Made by a program: the position numbers and the translations under genes. DNA of 64,000 nucleotides, from contig NZ_JAPVBL010000001.1 in NCBI RefSeq assembly GCF_026967935.1, positions 788,082-852,081 of the forward strand, given 5' to 3'. The notes beneath the pieces were generated by a model. That model was not told the DNA's origin. It did not search any database and saw nothing but the letters and a program-made list of their open reading frames with translations. The stretch is from Modestobacter sp. VKM Ac-2982. GTDB lineage: Bacteria; Actinomycetota; Actinomycetes; Mycobacteriales; Geodermatophilaceae. Below, one piece after another: positions 28,057 to 36,360 of the stretch. Each line of letters begins with the position of its first letter. The first letter of the stretch is position 1.

Positions 28057-29973
28057 GTGAACGAGGTCGTGCCTGCGTCGATGCCGGTCGACGGGCTGTT
28101 GTCCGTCACGTGGCTGGTGATCGTGCTGCCGCTGGCCGGCGCCGCGCTGCTGCTGCTGGGTGGGCGGCGCACCGACCGGTGGGGGCACCTGCTGGCCACC
28201 GGGACGGTGGTCGCCGCCTTCGCCCTCGCCGTGGCCTGCACCGTCGCGCTGACCGACCGCGCCGGCCGCGCGGTGAGCCTGGACCTGTTCACCTTCATCG
28301 ACACCGGCAGCCTCGACGTCACCGCCGGGCTCCTCCTGGACCCGCTGTCGGCGGTCTTCGTCCTGCTGATCACCGGGGTCGGCGCGCTGATCCACGTCTA
28401 CTCGATCGGCTACATGGCGCACGACCCCGGCCGCCGCCGGTTCTTCGCCTACCTCAACCTCTTCGTCGCGGCGATGCTGCTGCTGGTACTGGGCAACAGC
28501 TACGTGGCCCTCTACGTGGGCTGGGAGGGCGTCGGCCTGGCGTCCTACCTGCTCATCGCGTTCTGGCACACCCGCCCGGCAGCGGCCACGGCGGCCAAGA
28601 AGGCCTTCCTGATGAACCGGGTCGGGGACGTCGGCCTGGCGCTGGCGATCTTCATCATGTTCGCCCAGCTCGGGACGACGTCCTACGCCGGCGTCTTCGG
28701 CGCGGTCGGGCTGCTCGCCGGCGGCACCGTCACCGCGATCGGGCTGCTCCTGCTGCTGGGTGCCTGCGGCAAGTCCGGTCAGTTCCCGCTGCAGGCCTGG
28801 CTGCCCGACGCGATGGAGGGCCCGACCCCGGTCTCGGCGCTGATCCACGCCGCCACGATGGTGACCGCCGGGGTCTACCTGATCGCCCGGAGCGCCCCGC
28901 TCTACGACGCCACGCCCACCGCGCGCACCGTCGTCCTGGCCGTCGGCGCGGTCACCCTGCTGATCGGGGCGATCGCCGGCTGCGCCCACGACGACATCAA
29001 GAAGGTGCTGGCCTACTCCACGGTCAGCCAGATCGGCTACATGTTCCTGGCCGTCGGGCTGGGCCCGGTCGGCTACGCGGCCGCCATCGCCCACCTGCTG
29101 GCCCACGGCTTCTTCAAGGCCGGGCTGTTCCTCGGCGCCGGCTCGGTGATGCACGCGATGGACGACACCGTCGACATGCGCCGCTTCGGCGGCCTGGCCA
29201 GGCGGCTGCCGATCACCTTCGTCACCTTCGGGCTGGGCTACCTGGCGTTGATCGGCTTCCCGTTCCTGTCCGGCTGGTGGACCAAGGACGCGATCATCGA
29301 GGTGGCGCTGGACCGCGGCGGCTGGTCGGGCTGGCTGCTCGGCGGGGTCGCCGTCCTCGGCGCCGGGCTCACCGCCTTCTACATGACCCGGCTGATGCTG
29401 ATGACCTTCTTCGGCCGGCCACGGTGGGAGGACGGCGTGCACCCGCACGAGGCGCCACCGTCCATGACGGCGCCGATGGTGCTGCTCGCCGTCGGGTCCG
29501 TCGCCGCGGGCTTCCTGCTGGTGGCGGTCTTCCCGCTGAGCGGCTGGCTGGAGCCGGTGTTCGGGGAACCGGAGGAGGCCGCGCACCTGGTGTCGCCGTT
29601 GGTGGTCAGCATCGTCGTCACCGTCGTCGTCGCCCTCGGGGCGCTCACCGCCTGGCTGTACGTCGGTCGCCGCGAGGTGCCGACGACGGCGCCGGCCCGG
29701 GTCTCGCCGGTGGTCACCGCCGCCCGCCGCGGCCTCTACGCCGACACGGTCAACGAGTCGCTCGTCATGCGCCCGGGGATGTGGCTGACCCGCGCGCTGG
29801 TCTGGCTGGACGCCCGCGGGGTGGACGGCGCGGTCAACGGCGCGGCCGCGGCCCTGGGCGGCGGATCGGCCCGGCTGGGGCGGGTGCAGACCGGGTTCGT
29901 CCGCAGCTACGCCCTCGGCATCCTCGGCGGCGCGGTGCTGGTCGCCGGCGCGCTGCTCGCGGTGACGGCATGA
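28057..29973 (+). CDS. nuoL: NADH-quinone oxidoreductase subunit L
   Basis: NuoL, the largest antiporter-like proton-pumping subunit, 638 residues, about 16 helices. The signature GWEGVGLASYLLI (about 152-164), the lysine helix around LMNRVGDVG, and LIHAATMVTAGVYLI are clear. I keep the GTG at 28057, with GGGG and AGGA upstream, but an ATG at 28081 is possible. The stop overlaps a 15-codon micro-ORF that runs to nuoM. Confidence 0.96.
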   Translation: MNEVVPASMPVDGLLSVTWLVIVLPLAGAALLLLGGRRTDRWGHLLATGTVVAAFALAVACTVALTDRAGRAVSLDLFTFIDTGSLDVTAGLLLDPLSAVFVLLITGVGALIHVYSIGYMAHDPGRRRFFAYLNLFVAAMLLLVLGNSYVALYVGWEGVGLASYLLIAFWHTRPAAATAAKKAFLMNRVGDVGLALAIFIMFAQLGTTSYAGVFGAVGLLAGGTVTAIGLLLLLGACGKSGQFPLQAWLPDAMEGPTPVSALIHAATMVTAGVYLIARSAPLYDATPTARTVVLAVGAVTLLIGAIAGCAHDDIKKVLAYSTVSQIGYMFLAVGLGPVGYAAAIAHLLAHGFFKAGLFLGAGSVMHAMDDTVDMRRFGGLARRLPITFVTFGLGYLALIGFPFLSGWWTKDAIIEVALDRGGWSGWLLGGVAVLGAGLTAFYMTRLMLMTFFGRPRWEDGVHPHEAPPSMTAPMVLLAVGSVAAGFLLVAVFPLSGWLEPVFGEPEEAAHLVSPLVVSIVVTVVVALGALTAWLYVGRREVPTTAPARVSPVVTAARRGLYADTVNESLVMRPGMWLTRALVWLDARGVDGAVNGAAAALGGGSARLGRVQTGFVRSYALGILGGAVLVAGALLAVTA

Positions 29974-30017
29974 CCACCCCTGACACCCCCACCCGCGGAG
30001 AGGCGGCCCAGCCGTGA
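29970..30017 (+). CDS. Micro-ORF bridging nuoL and nuoM
   Basis: A 15-codon frame (MTTPDTPTRGEAAQP) whose ATG overlaps the nuoL stop (ATGA) and whose TGA overlaps the nuoM GTG (GTGA). It would keep ribosomes moving over a 40-nt gap. GGAGAGG within it also serves as nuoM ribosome site. Confidence 0.4.
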   Translation: MTTPDTPTRGEAAQP

Positions 30018-31678
30018 GCGACGTCCCCTGGCTGGTCCTGATGATCGCCGTCCCGGCGGTCGGTGCGGCGGTGGTCGCGGCGCTGCCGGCCGCCCGGGAG
30101 GCGCTGGCCCGCCAGCTCGCCCTGGCGGTGAGCCTGCTGGTCCTGCTCCTCGCCGTGCTCACCACGATCGCCTTCGACCCCGGTGGTGACCGGTTCCAGC
30201 TGACCACCGCGGTGGCCTGGATCCCCGACTTCGGGGTCGAGTTCGCCCTCGGCGTCGACGGGATCGCGCTGTCGATGCTGCTGCTGATCGGCGTGCTGGT
30301 GCCGGTCGTCGTCGGCGCCTCGTGGCGGGACACCCCGATGCCCCGGCCGGGCCGCCCGGCGCGGTCGATGACCGCCTTCTGGGCCTGGCTGCTGCTGCTC
30401 GAGTCGCTGATGGTCGGGGTCTTCGCCGCCACCGACGTCTTCCTGTTCTACGTCTTCTTCGAGGCCATGCTGGTGCCGATGTACTTCCTGATCGGCAGCT
30501 TCGGGGGCCCGAACCGGCAGTACGCCGCGGTGAAGTTCTTCCTGTACAGCCTGCTGGGCGGGCTGGTCATGCTCGCCTCGGTGATCGGGCTGTACGTGGT
30601 CAGCAACTCCCAGCTGGGCGAGGGCACCTTCGCCTTCGACGCGCTGCGCCAGCTGGAGATCGACCCGAACGTGCAGAAGCTGCTGTTCGCCGGCTTCTTC
30701 CTCGCCTTCGCGATCAAGGCGCCGCTGGTGCCCTTCCACACCTGGCTGCCCGACTCCGGTGCCGAGGCGCCCATCGGCGGCGCCGTGCTCCTGGTGGGCG
30801 TGCTCGACAAGGTCGGCACCTTCGGCTTCCTGCGCTACTGCCTGCCGCTGTTCCCCGACGCCTCCCGCGACCTCGCCCCCTGGGTGCTGGTGCTGGCCGT
30901 GGCCGGGATCATCTACGCGGCGCTGCTCGCCGTCGGGCAGAGCGACATGAAGCGGCTGGTGTCCTACACCTCGATCGCCCACTTCGGCTTCATCGCGCTG
31001 GGCATCTTCGCCTTCACCACCGAGGCGGCCACCGGCGCGGTGCTGTACATGGTCAACCACGGCATCGCGACCGGCCTGCTGTTCATCGTCGTCGGCATGG
31101 TCATCGCCCGCGGCGGCTCCCGGCAGATCCGCGACTACGGCGGGCTGGCGGCCAAGGCGCCGCTGCTGGCCGGGGTCTTCCTGCTCGCCGGGCTGGCGTC
31201 GCTGGCGCTGCCGGGCACCAACAGCTTCGTCAGCGAGTTCCTCGTGCTCATCGGGGCGTTCCCGACCCGCCCGGTCTTCACGATCATCGCCACCGTCGGC
31301 ATCGTGCTGGCCGCCCTCTACGTGCTGCTGATGTACCAGCGGGTGATGCACGGACCGCCGCGCGGCGTGCTGCTGGTCGACGAGGACGACGCCGGGGACG
31401 GCGAGACCCTGCGGCCGGCCTCCGGCACGGGGGGCGCGACCGCGGTGCTGGAGGCCCCGGCGCGGGCGCGGGTGCTGGCGGTCCGCGACCTCTCTCGCCG
31501 GGAGATCGCCGTCGTCACGCCGCTGGTCGCCCTGATCCTGGTGCTCGGGGTGTACCCGCAGCCGCTGATCGACCTGGTCAGCCCGGCGGTCGAGGCGACC
31601 ATGACCGACATCGGCGTCGACCCCGGGGGCAGCACGCCGGCTGCACCGGGCAGCACCGGGACCGGGGGGACCGACTGA
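30014..31678 (+). CDS. nuoM: NADH-quinone oxidoreductase subunit M
   Basis: NuoM, an antiporter-like proton-pumping subunit, 554 residues, about 14 helices. The glutamate-bearing helix FFEAMLVPMYFLIG (about 154-167), the lysine region AFAIKAPLVPFHTWLPDSGAEAP and YTSIAHFGF are diagnostic. A long loop near residues 455-495 is Ala/Gly/Asp-rich. GTG start; one-base overlap with nuoN. Confidence 0.97.
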   Translation: MSDVPWLVLMIAVPAVGAAVVAALPAAREALARQLALAVSLLVLLLAVLTTIAFDPGGDRFQLTTAVAWIPDFGVEFALGVDGIALSMLLLIGVLVPVVVGASWRDTPMPRPGRPARSMTAFWAWLLLLESLMVGVFAATDVFLFYVFFEAMLVPMYFLIGSFGGPNRQYAAVKFFLYSLLGGLVMLASVIGLYVVSNSQLGEGTFAFDALRQLEIDPNVQKLLFAGFFLAFAIKAPLVPFHTWLPDSGAEAPIGGAVLLVGVLDKVGTFGFLRYCLPLFPDASRDLAPWVLVLAVAGIIYAALLAVGQSDMKRLVSYTSIAHFGFIALGIFAFTTEAATGAVLYMVNHGIATGLLFIVVGMVIARGGSRQIRDYGGLAAKAPLLAGVFLLAGLASLALPGTNSFVSEFLVLIGAFPTRPVFTIIATVGIVLAALYVLLMYQRVMHGPPRGVLLVDEDDAGDGETLRPASGTGGATAVLEAPARARVLAVRDLSRREIAVVTPLVALILVLGVYPQPLIDLVSPAVEATMTDIGVDPGGSTPAAPGSTGTGGTD

Positions 31679-33222
31679 TGGGCGCCATCGAGGCACCGGA
31701 CCTGTCGTACGCGGCGCTCGCGCCGCTGCTGTTCGTCTTCGGTGCTGCGTGCACCGGCGTCCTGGTCGAGGCGTTCGTCCCCCGGGCGGTGCGCCACCCC
31801 GTGCAGGTGGCGATCGCCCTGGTCGGCACGATCGGGGCCCTCGTCGCCACGCTGCTGCTGGCCGGCACCGAGGAGATCACCGCCGCCGGGGCGCTGGCCG
31901 TCGACGGACCGGCCCTGTTCCTGCAGGGGACGATCGCCGTCCTGGGGGCGCTGTCGGTGCTGCTGTTCAGCGAGCGCGCCCTGGACCCGGCCCGTTCCGC
32001 GTTCGTCGCCGCCGCCGCGGTGCCGGCCGGCAGCGTCCGGGACCGGGAGCTGGCCACCTCCGAGCGGGTGCAGACCGAGATCTACCCGCTGGCCACCTTC
32101 GCCATCGGCGGCATGATGCTGTTCACCGCCGCCAACGACCTGCTGATCATGTTCGTGGCGCTCGAGGTGCTCAGCCTGCCGCTGTACCTGCTGTGCGGGC
32201 TCGCCCGCCGCCGGCGGCTGCTGTCCCAGGAGGCGGCGGTCAAGTACTTCCTGCTCGGTGCCTTCGCCTCGGCGTTCTTCCTGTACGGGCTCGCCCTCGT
32301 CTACGGGGCCACCGGCAGCGTGCGGCTGTCCGACGTCCGGGTGGCCGTGGTCACCGAGGGCGGGAGCGCCCTCATGGTGCTCGGACTCGGCCTGCTCGTC
32401 GTCGGGTTGATGTTCAAGGCCAGCGTCGCGCCGTTCCACAGCTGGACCCCGGACGTCTACCAGGGCGCACCCACGGCGGTGACCGCCTTCATGGCCGCGG
32501 CCACCAAGGTCGCCGCCTTCGGGGCGGTGCTGCGGCTGCTCTACGTCGCCTTCGGCACCGCCGACTGGACCTGGCGCCCGCTCATCTACGCCCTGGCGAT
32601 CGTCTCCATGGTCGTCGGCGCGGTGCTCGGACTGACCCAGACCGACGTCAAGCGGATGCTGGCCTACTCCTCGATCGCCCACGCCGGCTTCCTGCTCACC
32701 GGGGTCATCGGCCTCGGCCCGGACGGCACCGGCTACGGGCTGGCCGCGACGATGTTCTACCTGCTGGCCTACGGCCTCACCACGCTCGGCGCGTTCGGGC
32801 TGCTCACCCTCGTCCGGGACGGCGACGGCGAGGCCACGCACCTCTCCCAGTGGGCCGGCCTGGCCCAGCGCTCCCCACTCGTGGCCGCCCTGATGAGCTT
32901 CTTCCTGCTGGCCCTCGCCGGGATCCCGCTCACCAGCGGGTTCACCGGCAAGTTCGCCGTCTTCCGGGCCGCGATCGAGGTCGGGGCCTGGCCGCTGGTC
33001 GTCACCGCCCTGGTCGCGAGCGCGATCGCGGCGTTCTTCTACCTGCGGGTGATCGTGCTCATGTACTTCTCCGACCCGGCGCCCGACGGCCCCACGGTCG
33101 GCGTCCCCGGACTGCCGACGACGATCGTGCTGGCGGTCACCGCGGCGGCCACGCTGGTGCTCGGCGTCCTGCCGGGGTCGGTGCTGGACCTGGCCGAGGC
33201 GGCGGCGGTGTTCGTCGGCTGA
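31678..33222 (+). CDS. nuoN: NADH-quinone oxidoreductase subunit N
   Basis: NuoN, the third antiporter-like subunit, 514 residues, about 14 helices. FVALEVLSLPLYLLCG (about 157-172), KASVAPFHSWTPDVYQGAPT (about 247-266) and YSSIAHAGFLL are characteristic. The ATG at 31678 shares its A with the nuoM stop (TGATG). It closes the operon; 82 bp separate it from the polyprenyl synthase. Confidence 0.97.
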   Translation: MGAIEAPDLSYAALAPLLFVFGAACTGVLVEAFVPRAVRHPVQVAIALVGTIGALVATLLLAGTEEITAAGALAVDGPALFLQGTIAVLGALSVLLFSERALDPARSAFVAAAAVPAGSVRDRELATSERVQTEIYPLATFAIGGMMLFTAANDLLIMFVALEVLSLPLYLLCGLARRRRLLSQEAAVKYFLLGAFASAFFLYGLALVYGATGSVRLSDVRVAVVTEGGSALMVLGLGLLVVGLMFKASVAPFHSWTPDVYQGAPTAVTAFMAAATKVAAFGAVLRLLYVAFGTADWTWRPLIYALAIVSMVVGAVLGLTQTDVKRMLAYSSIAHAGFLLTGVIGLGPDGTGYGLAATMFYLLAYGLTTLGAFGLLTLVRDGDGEATHLSQWAGLAQRSPLVAALMSFFLLALAGIPLTSGFTGKFAVFRAAIEVGAWPLVVTALVASAIAAFFYLRVIVLMYFSDPAPDGPTVGVPGLPTTIVLAVTAAATLVLGVLPGSVLDLAEAAAVFVG

Positions 33223-33289
33223 TCGGGACCGGTGGACCGGGGCGGTGGAGGTGGAGCGGGCCGGTGGGCCGAGGGCTGTGGACGACGGC

Positions 33290-33295
33290 TATCTT
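33290..33295 (+). promoter_or_regulatory. Putative -10 box of the polyprenyl synthase gene
   Basis: TATCTT lies 9 nt before the ATG at 33305, close enough for a nearly leaderless transcript independent of nuo. Confidence 0.45.
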
Positions 33296-33304
33296 CGTCG
33301 GTTG

Positions 33305-34381
33305 ATGACCGGAGCCGGCACCACCAACCCCCAGGGCGGCGGACTCGACCCCCAGCGCGAGGGCCCGACCTGGCACCGGCCCGCCCGCCCGGCCTCGACG
33401 ATCGGCCCCTGGCTGCCCGACGGCGAGCTGGGGGTGGCCCTGTCCGACGGGCTCGCGCGGGTGGAGGCCCGGTTGGCCTCCTCGGTCACCAGCGAGCACG
33501 CGTTCGTGAACGAGGTCGCCGGGCACCTCATGGCTGCCGGCGGCAAGCGGTTCCGCCCGGTGCTGGCCCTGCTCGCCGCCCAGCTCGGCGACGCGGACGC
33601 CCCCGAGGTCGTCGACGCCGCCGTCGTCTGCGAGCTGACCCACCTGGCCACGCTGTACCACGACGACGTGATGGACGAGGCCTCCGTCCGCCGCGGCGCC
33701 CCCAGCGCCAACAGCCGCTGGACCAACAGCGTCGCCATCCTGACCGGCGACTTCCTCTTCGCCCGGGCGTCGGACCTGCTGGCCGACCTCGGCCCGGAGG
33801 CGGTCCGGGTGCAGGCGCAGACCTTCGAGCGGCTGGTCACCGGCCAGCTCCGGGAGACCGTGGGCGCCCGGCCGGGCGAGGACGCCGTCGCCCACCACCT
33901 CGGGGTGCTGGCCGACAAGACCGGGTCGCTGGTCGCCACCTCCGCCCGGTTCGGCGCCTCGTTCGCCGGCGCCGCCCCCGAGCTGGTCACCGCGCTCACC
34001 GCGTTCGGCGAGGAGGTCGGGGTGGCCTTCCAGCTCTCCGACGACCTGATCGACATCGTCAGCGAGGGCGGCACGTCGGGGAAGCTGCCCGGCACCGACC
34101 TGCGCGAGGGGATCGCCACCCTGCCGGTGCTGTTCGCCCTGGCCGGCGACGACCCGGCCGAGGCCCGGCTCCGCGAGCTGGTGGCCGGCCCGGTCGTCGA
34201 CGACGCCGAGCACGCCGAGGCGCTCGCCCTGCTGCGCAGCTCGACCTCCCTCGCCCGCGCGACCGCGGTGCTCGGTGAGTACGCCGACCGGGCCCGGAGC
34301 CGGTTGTCCGCGGTGCCCGACGGCCCGGTGCGGGAGGCGCTGTCCGGGTTGTGCACCTACGTGGTGACCCGCACCAGCTGA
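33305..34381 (+). CDS. Long-chain polyprenyl diphosphate synthase
   Basis: A trans-prenyltransferase of the heptaprenyl/octaprenyl synthase kind, 358 residues from the ATG at 33305. GGKRFRPVLALLAAQ, the first Asp-rich motif HDDVMDEASVRRG (about 119-131) and the second FQLSDDLIDI (about 243-252) are complete. It makes the side-chain donor for MenA, so position after nuo fits the menaquinone theme. The ATG was preferred to an upstream GTG because the extra residues are low in family likeness and a TATCTT box overlaps them. Confidence 0.92.
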   Translation: MTGAGTTNPQGGGLDPQREGPTWHRPARPASTIGPWLPDGELGVALSDGLARVEARLASSVTSEHAFVNEVAGHLMAAGGKRFRPVLALLAAQLGDADAPEVVDAAVVCELTHLATLYHDDVMDEASVRRGAPSANSRWTNSVAILTGDFLFARASDLLADLGPEAVRVQAQTFERLVTGQLRETVGARPGEDAVAHHLGVLADKTGSLVATSARFGASFAGAAPELVTALTAFGEEVGVAFQLSDDLIDIVSEGGTSGKLPGTDLREGIATLPVLFALAGDDPAEARLRELVAGPVVDDAEHAEALALLRSSTSLARATAVLGEYADRARSRLSAVPDGPVREALSGLCTYVVTRTS

Positions 34382-34415
34382 GCCGCACGGCCGGATCGGG
34401 GGCATCCTGGGGAGG

Positions 34416-35585
34416 ATGACCCGACGCTCCTGGGTGGCCCTGCCACCGCTCCTGCTGCTCGTCGCATGCGGTGCCACCGACAGCGACGCCGGCGCGGCAG
34501 GTCCGGCGCCGGTGTCGGCACCCGCCGGTGCCCCCGAGCTGGACGTCGAGGTGGTCCTCGACGGGCTGGACCACCCCTGGGACGTCGCCCAGGCACCGGA
34601 CGGCACCCTGCTGGTCGACGAGCGCGCCGGTGGCCTGACCGTGGTGCTGCCCGACGGCGAGGCGCGCCCGCTGGACGCGGACCTCGACGACCTGTTCGCC
34701 GAGGGGGAGACCGGCCTGATGGGCCTCGCCCTGGACCCGGCCTTCGCCGACAACCGGCGCTTCTACACCTGCCAGGGTGTGCAGACCGACGCCGGCGCCG
34801 AGGTCCAGGTGATCGCCTGGACCGTCGACGAGGCGTGGACGGCCGCCACCCGGGTCGCCGACCCGCTGCTGGGCGGGATCCCCGTCAACTCCGACAGCGG
34901 CCGGCACGGCGGCTGCCGGGTCGAGTTCGGCCCGGACGGTGCGCTCTTCGTCGGGACGGGGGACAACGCCCTCGGGACCAACCCCCAGGACCTCGGCTCG
35001 CTCGCCGGCAAGGTCCTCCGGATCGACCCGCAGACCGGCGAGGCGCTTCCCGGCAACCCGTTCACCGACGACGCCGACGCCGCCGACCGGATCTGGACCT
35101 ACGGGCACCGCAACGTGCAGGGCCTGGCCGTGCGGCCGGACTCCGACCAGGTGTACTCGGTGGAGCACGGGCCCGACCGGGACGACGAGGTGAACCTGCT
35201 CCAGCCGGGCGCCGACTTCGGCTGGGACCCGGTCGGGTCGGGGACGTACGACGAGAGCGTGCCGATGACCGCTCCCGGCGACGTGCCGGCGGTGTGGTCC
35301 TCCGGCGAACCCACCATCGCGCCGTCCGGGGCGACGTTCCTCGACGGCGCGGAGTGGGGCGACTACGACGGGCTGCTGCTCATCGGCGTGCAGAAGGACA
35401 CCGGCGTCCTCGCGCTGCGGCTCACCGAGGACGGCGAGCTGGTCGAGTCCTTCCGGCTGCCCGAGCTCGAGGACACCTACGGCCGCATCCGCACCCCCGA
35501 GCAGGGGCAGGACGGCGCGCTGTACGTGACCACCGACAACGGCGACGGCGAGGACCAGGTGCTCCGGGTCACCCCGGCGAGCTGA
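34416..35585 (+). CDS. PQQ-type sugar dehydrogenase lipoprotein
   Basis: A six-bladed beta-propeller of the soluble glucose/sorbosone dehydrogenase family, 389 residues. The N-terminus MTRRSWVALPPLLLLVAC is a signal peptide with lipobox LVAC (Cys 18), so it is an extracytoplasmic lipoprotein. DHPWDVAQAPDG, GETGLMGLALDP, GDNALGTNPQDL, YGHRNVQGLA and EHGPDRDDEVN are the blade signatures. GGGGAGG sits just 2-3 nt before the ATG. Whether it truly binds PQQ is not certain. Its 3' end overlaps the convergent gene by 17 bp. Confidence 0.9.
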   Translation: MTRRSWVALPPLLLLVACGATDSDAGAAGPAPVSAPAGAPELDVEVVLDGLDHPWDVAQAPDGTLLVDERAGGLTVVLPDGEARPLDADLDDLFAEGETGLMGLALDPAFADNRRFYTCQGVQTDAGAEVQVIAWTVDEAWTAATRVADPLLGGIPVNSDSGRHGGCRVEFGPDGALFVGTGDNALGTNPQDLGSLAGKVLRIDPQTGEALPGNPFTDDADAADRIWTYGHRNVQGLAVRPDSDQVYSVEHGPDRDDEVNLLQPGADFGWDPVGSGTYDESVPMTAPGDVPAVWSSGEPTIAPSGATFLDGAEWGDYDGLLLIGVQKDTGVLALRLTEDGELVESFRLPELEDTYGRIRTPEQGQDGALYVTTDNGDGEDQVLRVTPAS

Positions 35586-36267
35586 GCGACCGGTCCCGTA
35601 CCCGCGCCGGCACCGGGACGCCGGCCGGGAGCAGCGGGTCGGGCACCGGCTCGCCGAGCACGGTGCGAAGCGGCAGCACCCCGGCCCACACCGGGGACGG
35701 GCCGGCATCGGCCGCGAGATCCCGTTCGTCGTCCCCGGGTGGGCCGGAGCGCACCTTCAGGCTCGCCTCGGTGAGGTCCAGTGACAGGACGGCGGTGGCG
35801 GCCAGCTCCCGGCGGTCCGGCTGCCTGGTCGCCGTCCAGGAGCCCGGTGCCAGCTGCTCGGTCAGGGCTGCCAGGGCGCGGAGCCGTTCCGCGGGGTCGG
35901 TGACCAGCTGCGCGATGCCGTGCACCACCGCGCAGCGGTAGTTCATCGAGTGGTGGAACGACGAGCGCGCGTAGACGACCCCGTCCAGGTGGGTGACGGT
36001 GAAGGCCACCGGCTGGCCGGTCGCGGCCACCCGCAGCGTGGCCGCCCCGGTGGAGCCGTGCAGGTACAGGGTGTCGTCCACCCGGCCGTACCCGGTGGGC
36101 AGCACCACCGGTGCGCCGTCGAGCACGACCCCCAGGTGACCGACGAGCCCGGCGTCGAGCACGGCGTAGAGCTCGGCGCGGTCGGTGCGGGCCCGCCGGG
36201 CTCCCCGGCGGACGGTGCTGCGGGCGGTGGGGGAGAGCGGGAGCTGGTCGGCGGGTGCGCTGGTCAC
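35569..36267 (-). CDS. Pyridoxamine 5'-phosphate oxidase-like split-barrel protein
   Basis: A 232-residue protein of the FMN-binding split-barrel group (Pyridox_ox_2 type): LDAGLVGHLGVVLDGAPVVLPTGYGRVDDTLYLHGS and SFHHSMNYRCAVVHG are characteristic. Substrate unknown; these may bind FMN, F420 or heme. The GTG at 36267 is divergent from a MocR regulator, which often controls vitamin B6 or amine genes, so regulation by it is likely. CACGAT lies 6 nt before the GTG, a possible leaderless promoter. Confidence 0.82.
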   Translation of the reverse strand: MTSAPADQLPLSPTARSTVRRGARRARTDRAELYAVLDAGLVGHLGVVLDGAPVVLPTGYGRVDDTLYLHGSTGAATLRVAATGQPVAFTVTHLDGVVYARSSFHHSMNYRCAVVHGIAQLVTDPAERLRALAALTEQLAPGSWTATRQPDRRELAATAVLSLDLTEASLKVRSGPPGDDERDLAADAGPSPVWAGVLPLRTVLGEPVPDPLLPAGVPVPARVRDRSLSSPG

Positions 36268-36286
36268 CGGACCATCGTGCGGGCAC

Positions 36287-36335
36287 GAGTGGCCTCTTCG
36301 AAGGGCCATTCCCCTACGATCTGGGCAGGCCACTC
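36287..36335. promoter_or_regulatory. Operator region between PPOX-like and MocR genes
   Basis: GAGTGGCCT at 36287 and AGGCCACTC at 36327 are exact inverted copies; GGCCATTCCC (36304) and GGCCACTCCC (36328) are near-direct repeats. A TACGAT box (36315-36320) lies between. MocR/GabR regulators bind such half-sites, so this is the likely autoregulated operator. Confidence 0.6.
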
Positions 36336-36360
36336 CCGGATGGCCCCGAGGGGAGTGCCC

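Noticed and set aside
33264-33305. A 13-codon frame ending on the polyprenyl synthase ATG (TGATG)
   Set aside because: It does not overlap the nuoN stop and lies partly under the -10 box, so a chance frame is more likely than a bridging micro-ORF.
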